Shown: one piece after another, positions 43,512-49,313 of the stretch
How the letters are laid out: each line of letters starts with the position of its first letter
How positions within the stretch are numbered: the stretch's first letter is position 1
Origin: Mesonia sp008017825
GTDB taxonomy: Bacteria; Bacteroidota; Bacteroidia; Flavobacteriales; Flavobacteriaceae
DNA length: 49,313 nucleotides
Assembly (NCBI RefSeq): GCF_008017825.1
Contig: NZ_VRLS01000084.1
Location: 1-49,313, forward strand
Reading direction: 5' to 3'
The notes under the pieces: model-generated
Database searches by the model: none
What the model saw: the letters and a program-made list of their open reading frames with translations, nothing else
What the model was told of the DNA's origin: nothing
Translations under genes and position numbers: made by a program

Positions 43512-43754
43512 ATGGGAAAAAACACATCAATATCACTCGGTAATCATTTTGAAGATTTTATTAAAGAAGAAGTAAACTCTGGAAGATATGGTTCGGTTAG
43601 CGAAGTGATTCGTTCCGCATTACGTTTGTTAGAACGTGAAGAAAAAAAAGAAAGAGAACTGATTAAGGCTCTCAAAATAGGTGAAGATAGTGGATTTGTG
43701 GAAAATTTTGATCCAAAACAAAATCTGACTGAGCTACATAACAAACACTTATGA
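43512..43754 (+). CDS. parD: ParD-family antitoxin
   Basis: The 80-residue protein has an N-terminal ribbon-helix-helix fold (NTSISLGNHFEDFIKEEVNSG then YGSVSEVIRSALRLLEREE), the DNA-binding part of ParD antitoxins. The acidic, flexible C terminus (EDSGFVENFDPKQNLTELHNKHL) is where toxin binding occurs in the family. The start is ATG 43512; an upstream in-frame TTG at 43458 lies before the promoter and is rejected. The stop overlaps the parE start by four bases (ATGA), the usual coupling. A promoter and palindrome just upstream suggest autoregulation. The whole pair lies between two copies of direct repeat B. Confidence 0.93.
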   Translation: MGKNTSISLGNHFEDFIKEEVNSGRYGSVSEVIRSALRLLEREEKKERELIKALKIGEDSGFVENFDPKQNLTELHNKHL

Positions 43755-44053
43755 GTAAAAATAAGTACCGCATAAGTGAACAAGCGATTGAGGATTTAAA
43801 TAAAATTTGGATTTATACTTTCCATAAATGGTCAAAGGAGCAAGCGGATAGATATTACGATTTAATAATAGCAGAAATTGAATTTATTGCGAACAACGAT
43901 CTGATTGGAAAATCTGCAGAGCAAACTCGAAAAAACTATCGAATGTCGAGAATCAAATCCCATCTGATTTTTTACCGAAAAGTGGATAATGAAATTGTGG
44001 AAATCGTTAGAATTTTACATCAGAGAATGGATATTAAAAAACAACTGAAATAA
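43751..44053 (+). CDS. parE: ParE/RelE-superfamily toxin
   Basis: The 100-residue toxin of the ParE plasmid-stabilisation type has KYRISEQAIEDLNKIWIYTFHKW with the conserved aromatic helix. RKNYRMSRIKSHLIFYRKVDNEIVEIVRILHQRMD is the strand region shared by the family. ParE members inhibit DNA gyrase, whereas related RelE proteins cut mRNA; the pairing with ParD favours the ParE class. The frame is full length and undamaged, so the module is probably active or recently so. Start overlaps parD by four bases. Confidence 0.92.
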   Translation: MSKNKYRISEQAIEDLNKIWIYTFHKWSKEQADRYYDLIIAEIEFIANNDLIGKSAEQTRKNYRMSRIKSHLIFYRKVDNEIVEIVRILHQRMDIKKQLK

Positions 44054-44252
44054 AAAGCTGAAGAAAAGAACTCAACCTTCTTACCAAGTCGGTTACAAAC
44101 AGTTTTTCATTTTCTAGCCCTCGCTGCTTCCTTGATTTTCAATATACTTTTAGAAAGCATTCGGCGTCTTGAAGGAGGTACTTAGAAGTACTTCTCGATA
44201 CTATTTTTAACACTATCGAAATAACAAAATTGTCGGAATGACAATCGCTCCC

Positions 44253-44353
44253 TGTCATATTGAGCGGAACGCTGTGAAGTCGAAATATCTTTGAATTAAA
44301 ACTCTAACTCCATTTTAAACAGATTTCTCAGTCCTTTGTCCATCGAAATGACA
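44253..44353. repeat. REP/MITE-like unit 1
   Basis: The forward arm TGTCATATTGAGCGGAACG and the reverse arm CAGATTTCTCAGTC...ATGACA are imperfect inverted repeats bounding a 101-bp unit. Confidence 0.85.
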
Positions 44354-44367
44354 GACATAAAAGAACC

Positions 44368-44469
44368 TGTAATGCAGAACGAAACGCAGTTAAGGGAAGC
44401 ATCTCTTTAATTAACACTCTGAATTCCTGTTGATGCAGATTTCTCAGTCCTTCGTCCATCGAAATGACA
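44368..44469. repeat. REP/MITE-like unit 2 (degenerate forward arm)
   Basis: A 102-bp unit. The forward arm is worn (TGTAATGCAGAACG...ATCTCTTT); the reverse arm 44436-44469 is intact. Confidence 0.8.
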
Positions 44470-44545
44470 AGTAACCTGAGCCAGAACAAAACGCAATGGA
44501 GTAAAGGATTTTTATTTTAAAACAATTATAACGAATTCAAAAATC

Positions 44546-44700
44546 ACTGTCATACTGAGTATAGCACAGCGGAGTCGAAGTATCTTTAAATTAGAAAATC
44601 TAAATATTCTTTTTAAGGAAAAATCCCTTCATTTTACTCACTCACTTTGTTATTGCCTAAGTATTCTAGAAACTTCTTCTTCTTTTCCATTGCCGAAAAG
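44546..44700. repeat. Direct repeat B, copy 2 (right of parDE)
   Basis: This is the partner of 43243-43397 (nine mismatches in 155 bp). It continues through a 60-bp segment into the shared 29-bp block at 44761-44789, then into the stem-loop block. Copy 1 lacks most of that 60-bp segment. Confidence 0.9.
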
Positions 44701-44768
44701 ACCTCTTCGATAGAAGATGCACGAACTCCAATAAAATAGCAATGCGTGAGCTAAACAAAAAGTCTAGA

Positions 44769-44866
44769 CTGATTTTCCTGAACTTGAAAATCAGCTAAAA
44801 AGCTTTATCCTGCGGATAGCAAACCGCTTCGCTAGGCTATCCTCCCATCCAACGTTAAGCTTTTTT
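44769..44866. repeat. Cluster of stem-loops in the repeat B tail
   Basis: Three inverted repeats are visible: CTGATTTTC (44769-44777) with GAAAATCAG (44786-44794); AAAAAGCTT (44797-44805) with AAGCTTTTT (44857-44865); and nested within it GGATAGC (44814-44820) with GCTATCC (44836-44842). The outer stem ends in six Ts, so it may act as a terminator. Confidence 0.75.
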
Positions 44867-44972
44867 CTTGATTTTACTACGCTCAGGAATTGTAGGTCAT
44901 GTCTCTTTAAATAATAAATCAAATATTCTTAGAAAGCATTTAACACATTGAAATTACAGACACAAAATAATC

Positions 44973-45074
44973 TGTCATGCAGAGCGCAGCGCAGTGGAGA
45001 GAAGCATCTTTCTCTTTAATATCTTAAACTTCTTTTTAAACAGATTTCTCAGTCCTTCGTCCATCGAAATGACA
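44973..45074. repeat. REP/MITE-like unit 3
   Basis: A 102-bp unit with forward arm TGTCATGCAGAGCGCAGCGC and reverse arm at 45041-45074 ending ATGACA. Confidence 0.85.
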
Positions 45075-45087
45075 AACAAAAAGAACC

Positions 45088-45190
45088 TGTCATATTGAGC
45101 GCAGTGCAGCGAAGTCGAAATATCTTTTTCCATAACAATCTGAATCCCTATTTAAACAGATTTCTCAGTCGTGCCTTCTTCGGAATGACA
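45088..45190. repeat. REP/MITE-like unit 4
   Basis: A 103-bp unit with forward arm TGTCATATTGAGCGCAGTGC, interior AACAATCTGAATCCCTATT and reverse arm 45157-45190. Confidence 0.88.
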
Positions 45191-45199
45191 ATCACTTCC

Positions 45200-45302
45200 T
45201 GTCATATTGAGCGCAACGCAGTGGAGTCGAAATATCTTTTTCAATAACAATCTGAATCCCTATTGGAGCAGATTTCTCAGTCGTGCCTTCTTCGAAATGA
45301 CA
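45200..45302. repeat. REP/MITE-like unit 5
   Basis: A 103-bp unit nearly identical to unit 4 and starting 10 bp after it: forward arm TGTCATATTGAGCGCAACGC, the same interior, reverse arm 45269-45302. Confidence 0.88.
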
Positions 45303-45326
45303 AGTTTGAGATTTGCATCCCAATCT

Positions 45327-45369
45327 AGATATAGACCAACGCAATGAAATGGAATAAGATTTTTTTCAT
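45327..45369 (-). pseudogene. Remnant of a second prolyl oligopeptidase 5' end
   Basis: Within repeat A copy 2, the minus strand from 45369 reads MKKILFHFIALVYI and then a stop, against MKKILFPFIALAFIAC in the intact peptidase at 42948. Only the signal-peptide codons survive, and homology is lost beyond them. This shows that the duplication carried coding as well as promoter sequence. Confidence 0.75.
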
Positions 45370-45438
45370 AGTTAGTTCGTATTGAAGAATTTAAAAGATT
45401 ATTATATTTGTTTACGTATGCTAGCTTTTTGAAATCTT
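45336..45438 (-). repeat. Direct repeat A, copy 2
   Basis: This is the partner of 42915-43018 in the same orientation. The start codon is retained, while the -7 element has decayed from TATCTTTG to AATCTTTT. Confidence 0.8.
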
Positions 45439-45502
45439 CATCACCTTTTATGGTATAATTACTTTAAAATTTTAACTATCCGCTTTACCATTTTGAATTA
45501 TA

Positions 45503-45533
45503 TAAAAAAGACTGCCTATTTCTAGACAGTCTT
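45503..45533 (-). terminator. Terminator of the DUF5675 operon
   Basis: AAGACTG (45508-45514) pairs with CAGTCTT (45527-45533), continued by CTA/TAG after one mismatch. On the minus strand the stem runs into six Ts. It lies 27 bases past the last gene of the operon. Confidence 0.85.
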
Positions 45534-45559
45534 ACACTACACTTCAATCTGCAATAGAC

Positions 45560-45733
45560 CTACTCCTCTTTATCTAAATAAGCTTTAATTAAAAAACTAA
45601 CGATAAAGCTAACCATCGCGCCAATCGCTGCCAAAGCAATGGTTCTCATCACTTCTTGAGAATCGAGTACAGGAATTACGCTTAACAAAGTACCTCCCGC
45701 AGTTCCTCCTAAGGTTAGGTTAAAGGGTTTCAT
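45560..45733 (-). CDS. Very small two-helix membrane protein, holin-like
   Basis: This 57-codon gene has start ATG at 45733 and stop TAG at 45560-45562. The product opens MKPFNLTLGGTAGGTLLSV and has a second hydrophobic segment (RTIALAAIGAMVSFIVSFLI) with a charged tail (KAYLDKEE). Its start lies inside the end of the preceding gene, overlapping by 14 bases in another frame, which is typical of coupled small phage-type genes. No family is recognised. Size, two helices and neighbourhood make a holin-like or membrane-anchor role a reasonable guess only. It is the last gene before the operon's terminator. Confidence 0.7.
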   Translation of the reverse strand: MKPFNLTLGGTAGGTLLSVIPVLDSQEVMRTIALAAIGAMVSFIVSFLIKAYLDKEE

Positions 45734-45950
45734 CTTCTCGTTTGTTCTTTTCTTGAACCGTTACCTGACTTACCCCACTTAGAACCCCTCCAGCTACGGC
45801 TAGGTAACCCCCAAAACTAGTTACCAGAGCAGGTAAGCTTACAGGCGCTGTTACAATGGCACCCCCTACTGCTGCCAAGGTAAGGCCGATATTCCTCAAT
45901 ATCCGAAACAGTTTTGGGGTGGGAGCTTTCGCTCTTTCTATAATTTTCAT
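45720..45950 (-). CDS. Small two-helix membrane protein of the DUF5675 cassette
   Basis: The 76-residue protein has a basic N terminus (MKIIERAKAPTPKLFRILRN), two Gly/Ala/Val-rich hydrophobic segments (GLTLAAVGGAIVTAPVSL and GGYLAVAGGVLSGVSQV) and a short charged tail (QEKNKREDETL). I recognise it only as a conserved Bacteroidota hypothetical that travels with DUF5675 genes. The layout resembles small phage holins. It starts 13 bp after the DUF5675 stop and overlaps the 57-codon gene by 14 bases. Confidence 0.8.
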   Translation of the reverse strand: MKIIERAKAPTPKLFRILRNIGLTLAAVGGAIVTAPVSLPALVTSFGGYLAVAGGVLSGVSQVTVQEKNKREDETL

Positions 45951-45963
45951 ATTCTTTGTTTTT

Positions 45964-46359
45964 TTAAGAATTAATAATTAATTGTACCTTCTCTTTTCGT
46001 TGAAAAGCTGGATACACCAACTGTTTCAATTGCTGAAAAGCCAATCTAGATTCCAATCCCCTACCGGGCCCTGTTAGCCTTTTTACTGGCGCTATACAAC
46101 CTCGCAATTCTGTTAGTGCATGGTTGGCAGGATGAAACAAGATCAAATCCCGTTGTGCAACCTCTAGCACGTGTAGGTGCCATTTAAAGCGCGGACTAAA
46201 TCTCAATTTCAAACGATAAGTCCCTTCCGGAATACATGATTGGGAACGTTGATTATTCCGCCAAGGAAGTTCGATGGTATGGCATAGCTGCTTTCCGTTA
46301 ATAAAGAGTGTCCCATTACAGCCATCTGGGTAATAACTCCGTTTTAACACCAAATCCAT
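45964..46359 (-). CDS. DUF5675 family protein
   Basis: The 131-residue protein has the family core: TIELPWRNNQRSQSCIPEGTY, FKWHLHVLEV, LILFHPANHALTELRGCIAP and LTGPGRGLESRLAF. The histidine, serine and cysteine pattern (HPANHA...RGCIAP) is strongly conserved in what I know of DUF5675 and recalls the catalytic Cys/His region of L,D-transpeptidases or related peptidoglycan enzymes. That comparison is inference. Start: ATG 46359 (MDLVLKRSYYPDGCNG) comes one base after the preceding stop and fits relatives; an upstream in-frame ATG at 46377 would overlap that gene. It is the second gene of the four-gene operon. Confidence 0.87.
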   Translation of the reverse strand: MDLVLKRSYYPDGCNGTLFINGKQLCHTIELPWRNNQRSQSCIPEGTYRLKLRFSPRFKWHLHVLEVAQRDLILFHPANHALTELRGCIAPVKRLTGPGRGLESRLAFQQLKQLVYPAFQRKEKVQLIINS

Positions 46360-46360
46360 T

Positions 46361-47116
46361 TTAAACCTGATCGACAAGCACGACGGCTAGTGCGTTATAA
46401 CTACCGTTCTTGAGCGGATACATCTCGGCGTTGACTTCCTGAAAAAACTCCACCCCCATCACTCCCACTATGGGTAATGTGCTTGCTGGGTTGAGATTTG
46501 CCGTTAAGGTACTCGCTGGTTGTTCACTAGTATCGTGAGGAAGAATAGCACTTTGCTCCATCGAAAAATTAAAGCTTCGCTCTTCAAAATCTAACTCTAC
46601 GCCCCCTAAACTCAAACGATAATGCGTCGTACCTTGAGGTGCCGCTATTCTTACTGCAGCCTGATAACTATCAATTTGCAAACTAAGATCGCCTGTGGTA
46701 CGGTCTAAAGCACTTACAAAAGGGGTAAAGAAAGTGGAACCTAATTTACCGTTCTCATTAAAATCAAAGTCGTGAAGAAAACGCATATTGCCATCTTGCA
46801 CCTTGCGTTCTCCACGAGCATTGCCCGCATCGGTTTTCACTACACTTAAGAGCACACGTGTTAAACGTCCTACACAACGTTTATCTTTAGCATTTTGCAG
46901 CAATACCTGTAAGGCATTACGCACTAATTTTCCTGCTTTTCCTGCCGTAGAAAATTCAGCATTATTTTCTCGAGTACGTTGAAACGCCGGATCGCTAGCA
47001 ATCCGTTTGGCGCTTACCCCTCCTTTTTCGCGGGCTAAATAGCCGTCGCTAGTCTTGTAAAAAGAAATCCCCCCTAGAGTTCCTTTTAATTTGATAATCC
47101 CTGATTGTTGGGCCAT
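46361..47116 (-). CDS. Conserved protein of unknown function, first gene of the DUF5675 cassette
   Basis: The 251-residue soluble protein opens MAQQSGIIKLKGTLGGISFY. Next come a conserved SDGYLAREKGGVSAKRI and an arginine-rich helical part (DPAFQRTRENNAEFSTAGKAGKL, then RNALQVLLQNAKDKR). The C-terminal half is beta-rich with hydrophobic/aromatic strands (e.g. DLSLQIDSYQAAVRIAAP). No signal peptide or catalytic motif is seen. I recall similar Bacteroidota proteins beside DUF5675 but know no function. The N-terminal helical, C-terminal beta layout could suit a phage structural protein, but this is not shown. Start ATG 47116 is preferred to 47143 because relatives start at the MAQQSG-type sequence. 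Confidence 0.82.
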   Translation of the reverse strand: MAQQSGIIKLKGTLGGISFYKTSDGYLAREKGGVSAKRIASDPAFQRTRENNAEFSTAGKAGKLVRNALQVLLQNAKDKRCVGRLTRVLLSVVKTDAGNARGERKVQDGNMRFLHDFDFNENGKLGSTFFTPFVSALDRTTGDLSLQIDSYQAAVRIAAPQGTTHYRLSLGGVELDFEERSFNFSMEQSAILPHDTSEQPASTLTANLNPASTLPIVGVMGVEFFQEVNAEMYPLKNGSYNALAVVLVDQV

Positions 47117-47404
47117 AATAAAAAATTTAAAAAGTGAATTCATTAGAATGATTAAAGGTTCATCCTTTCAAACCCCATAAATCTCGATGCATCGTATAAA
47201 AGATCTATAAGTCAAAGATGAAGGCTAATCTTCTTTTTAATTCACAAGTGGGGTACGAATGGGGTGTTTTTTTAACATTTAAGGCTCGAGTTTTATACCC
47301 TGCAATGTGGAATAAAATCGAGAGGCAAAAGCAGGATAGTATTACCTCCGATGAGCAAAGAATGAGTATGAGCAAGGTAAAACCAATTAAAGCTTAGAAA
47401 TTAG
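47117..47404. other. Upstream region of the DUF5675 operon
   Basis: No gene was found. A perfect 10-bp palindrome CGATGCATCG lies at 47185-47194, and on the minus strand CATCTTTG at 47213-47220 is one base from the -7 consensus about 97 bases before the operon. The rest (47225-47404) shows nothing recognisable. Confidence 0.4.
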
Positions 47405-47638
47405 TTGTTTTTATCCACAGTAAATGCCTACAAACCCAAAAAGGCTTGTAGAAAAATCTATGAATGGCTAGTAGCGACTTGTCTCCGACGAGTGAGGTAC
47501 GAAAGAGAGGAAGACATTTGTAGGAAACTAGCTTTAATTGCTGTGTGTAATAAGTTACTAAAACAGGCTTTTGCTATTGCAAAATTAGGACTAGTATAGG
47601 ATAATTCTTACGGAAGTACGTTAGCTAAAAATCAGTGA
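47405..47638 (+). pseudogene. 3' remnant of an IS110-family transposase
   Basis: The frame encodes the C-terminal signature of IS110-type transposases: LALIAVCNKLLKQAFAIAKLGLV. It is interrupted by TAG (47597-47599) exactly where such proteins continue with Tyr, and the same frame then reads DNSYGSTLAKNQ to a TGA at 47636-47638. Upstream, KKACRKIYEWLVA also fits, but an extra stretch (TCLRRVRYEREEDICR) separates it from the signature, suggesting a small insertion. The N-terminal catalytic DEDD domain is absent. This is a dead fragment, and no element ends are recognisable. Confidence 0.75.
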
Positions 47639-47734
47639 GTTTTTACTTGTTTTTTTACCAAAGTACTTTGTTGGTATTCGTTGTTTTTCAGTTTGTAGTA
47701 TAGAAGAAGTTTGCTGTACTTCGAAAAACCCTAT

Positions 47735-48940
47735 TTATTCACGCATCCACATAGCTGGCCAATTATACTCTTTGGAAATGGCTCTTACTATTTCGTGAAT
47801 TATTTGAAATCCGTTGTCCGAATTTGTCATAATTACAACTCCACGCCCAGTATCAGCAAAAGATACCGCATAACAAACAAAACCAGCGTTTCCTCCTGTG
47901 TGCCTAAAACGAAAGGCTTTTCCTTTTCCGTCTATTCCAATTCCTATTCCGCCAGCATTTGGAACTCGTGTCATCATTGTTTTTGCCGATTTTTGTTTTA
48001 ATAAACTATTATCTTCTCCTCGGTATGATTTTCCCAATGCTATCATAAAATGAGCTAAATCTGTTGGATTACTCCAAAGTCCAGCTGCTGCTTTTTCGGG
48101 ATAGATGTGATAACCACCGTCAATAATTTTCCCTTTTTCATCATAGCCATAGGCTATTAACTTACGTAGTTTTTCTGGAAGTGGATAAGAGAAGGAACTG
48201 TTATTCATTCCAGTTGGATTAAGAACTAAATCTTTTAATAATTGAGGAAATTCTTTTCCACTTACATCTTCCATTAACATTTGTAATACTTCCATTCCAC
48301 CACCTGAATAGAATTCGGATTCTCCGGGTTTTTGAAATACACGTACAGGTTCGGAATTAGTTGTTTTACTGCCTTGTAATATTTCTATTAACGTTGGTAT
48401 TGAATCTTTTTTGTTATATCCTTGAAAACCTGATGTACTCAACCCTGATGTATGGCTCATTATTCTACTTGGTGTCACTTTTTCTTTTTTTGTAAATCCA
48501 TTATTGGGTACTTGCCACCTTTTTAGTTTTGAGTTGACATCGTCATTAAGAGAAAATTTGTCTTCCTCTATCAATTTAAACGCTGCTACACTTGCAATTG
48601 GTTTAGAAATTGATGCGGCTTGGAAAATTGTATTTTCATTTACATCTTCTTCTGTTTCTTTATTTTTCTTGCCATAACCCTTTGACCAAAGAATTTCATT
48701 ATTATCAAAAACAGCAATACTTAACCCTGGTACATTTAGTGCTTTCATTCTTGATTGAATAGTAGTTACTAAAGAATCGCTTTTACCATTTTCTTCTATT
48801 GTGTAGATATTATTTTCAATTCTCTCCTGAATGGATATTTCGTTATCATTTGAGGAATCAACATTTCCTTTTTTCTTATTTGATTGACAAGATGTTATTA
48901 GAATAACTATTGCAATTAAGCATAAGCTCATTCTATTCAT
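47735..48940 (-). CDS. Beta-lactamase-fold serine hydrolase lipoprotein
   Basis: The 401-residue protein is of the class C beta-lactamase/penicillin-binding-protein-like family. A lipobox (LITSC, Cys18) predicts membrane anchoring. The catalytic SxxK is S110-I-S-K113 in FQAASISKPIA. The second motif is YSGGG (Tyr-Ser-Gly in place of the usual Tyr-x-Asn), and the third is HTGGNAG. The HTSGLSTSG segment is also typical. Such proteins are esterases, D-amino peptidases or relatives; true beta-lactam hydrolysis cannot be assumed. Start: ATG 48940 gives the lipoprotein signal MNRMSLCLIAIVILITSC; the longer in-frame start at 49021 adds a non-signal sequence and is disfavoured. Confidence 0.9.
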   Translation of the reverse strand: MNRMSLCLIAIVILITSCQSNKKKGNVDSSNDNEISIQERIENNIYTIEENGKSDSLVTTIQSRMKALNVPGLSIAVFDNNEILWSKGYGKKNKETEEDVNENTIFQAASISKPIASVAAFKLIEEDKFSLNDDVNSKLKRWQVPNNGFTKKEKVTPSRIMSHTSGLSTSGFQGYNKKDSIPTLIEILQGSKTTNSEPVRVFQKPGESEFYSGGGMEVLQMLMEDVSGKEFPQLLKDLVLNPTGMNNSSFSYPLPEKLRKLIAYGYDEKGKIIDGGYHIYPEKAAAGLWSNPTDLAHFMIALGKSYRGEDNSLLKQKSAKTMMTRVPNAGGIGIGIDGKGKAFRFRHTGGNAGFVCYAVSFADTGRGVVIMTNSDNGFQIIHEIVRAISKEYNWPAMWMRE

Positions 48941-49313
48941 AATATGATTATTTTGATTGATTGCTATTTTAAAGAAGACGATGATTTTTATTGAATGTTG
49001 CAATTTCCTAATTAATGCCAACTTGATTGTATAAGATTAGTTGCGTGTTTTAAGCATTAAATCTAGCAAATAAATCACAGATAGAAAGTCTGTGAGGACT
49101 TTCGTAAGTAGGCGAGAACCAGCAATTAATTTTATACGTCTTAAGCTTGATTCTTATTAATTTTAAACTATAAATTAGAAAGAACCGAGAGAATTAAGGT
49201 TATGATATACGGTGAAGCGTTAGACTTCGACAACAGTGCTCATCCCCTCTCTTTAACTACTTCAATCACGTTCAGTTGTGTGAGGCTAGACCTCGTTTTC
49301 AAAGCCTGTACTG
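48941..49313. other. Right-edge region with overlapping hairpins, no gene
   Basis: No supported gene was found. Two mutually exclusive stem-loops overlap: CACAGA (49076-49081) with TCTGTG (49089-49094), and GAAAGTC (49084-49090) with GACTTTC (49097-49103). They lie upstream of the serine hydrolase on its strand. The sequence has the feel of a dispersed flavobacterial intergenic element, but I cannot name it. The last 100 bases show short broken frames only. Confidence 0.45.

Larger units (their letters stand above)
44054..45507. other. Repeat-filled region without a gene
   Basis: About 1.45 kb carries no convincing coding sequence. It contains five complete REP/MITE-like units, repeat B copy 2, a stem-loop block (44769-44866) and repeat A copy 2, all listed separately. 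Short frames exist inside the repeats (for instance a minus-strand LFGNGKEEEVSRILRQ stretch near 44690) but look like repeat by-products. Confidence 0.8.

Noticed and set aside
44640..44770. Minus-strand short frame containing LFGNGKEEEVSRILRQ
   Set aside because: It is part of dispersed repeat B and differs between copies only as the DNA repeat drifts; it has no start context or family.
44253..45302. REP array considered as a CRISPR or a chain of genes
   Set aside because: Units are themselves inverted repeats with variable arms, spacers are 10-15 bp and not unique 30-mers, and the frames inside are short and unconserved.
47711..48001. Plus-strand frame opposite the serine hydrolase
   Set aside because: It is the antisense of the hydrolase C-terminal region and has no family resemblance.
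49104..49313. Group II intron or insertion-sequence end at the right edge
   Set aside because: No domain V-like hairpin, reverse transcriptase frame or terminal repeat could be seen in the available bases.

Overview
The window reads as chromosomal DNA of a marine-type member of the Flavobacteriaceae (Bacteroidota). The grounds are low G+C, promoters of the Bacteroidota form (TAnnTTTG at -7), a SprB-repeat adhesin with a type IX secretion (T9SS) tail, a GLPGLI-family protein beside a TonB-dependent receptor, DUF5686 and DUF6122 proteins, and a K+-type membrane pyrophosphatase. No rRNA, tRNA or CRISPR array was seen.

Layout. 1-1857: 5' part of a secreted multidomain protein running off the left edge. 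1858-3518: metK behind a Bacteroidota promoter and a probable SAM-II riboswitch. 3584-6363: a MarC-family membrane protein convergent with the RNA-binding protein Tex. 6507-14674: a surface module made of a membrane-anchored TPR/HTH regulator, a 1713-residue SprB-repeat adhesin and an outer-membrane barrel protein. 14851-20091: an FAD oxidoreductase, then a TonB-dependent receptor and its GLPGLI partner. 20217-27099: a run of eight same-strand genes (acyl-CoA dehydrogenase, 2-hydroxyacid dehydrogenase, SLC13 permease, DUF202, DUF6122, a secreted unknown, deoxynucleoside kinase, fatty-acid-hydroxylase-type enzyme). 27147-36190: minus-strand genes (App1-type phosphatase, DUF4010/MgtC membrane protein, membrane and soluble pyrophosphatases, DUF5686, pyruvate dehydrogenase E1 beta). 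36356-40542: etfB, etfA, a bifunctional nuclease and a nucleoside transporter. 40801-42948: a lipoprotein prolyl oligopeptidase.

From about 42.9 kb the window becomes accessory. It holds eleven copies of a 7-bp tandem repeat, an array of about 102-bp inverted-repeat (REP/MITE-like) units, a parDE toxin-antitoxin pair between two copies of a 155-bp direct repeat, and a decayed second copy of the 5' end of the prolyl oligopeptidase gene. The direct repeats are therefore nested around parDE. To the right lies a compact minus-strand operon of four genes (an unknown protein, DUF5675 and two very small membrane proteins) with its own terminator and visibly higher G+C, then the 3' remnant of an IS110-type transposase, and a lipoprotein beta-lactamase-fold serine hydrolase.

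How the genes fit together. The backbone genes serve core metabolism: SAM synthesis, pyruvate and acyl-CoA oxidation through ETF, pyrophosphate hydrolysis, and nucleoside uptake and salvage. The surface genes serve T9SS-dependent adhesion and outer-membrane uptake. The right-hand 6 kb is where rearrangement has occurred. The most promising poorly described items are the DUF5675 cassette, the nested-repeat island around parDE, and the SAM-II-like leader with a competing hairpin upstream of metK.
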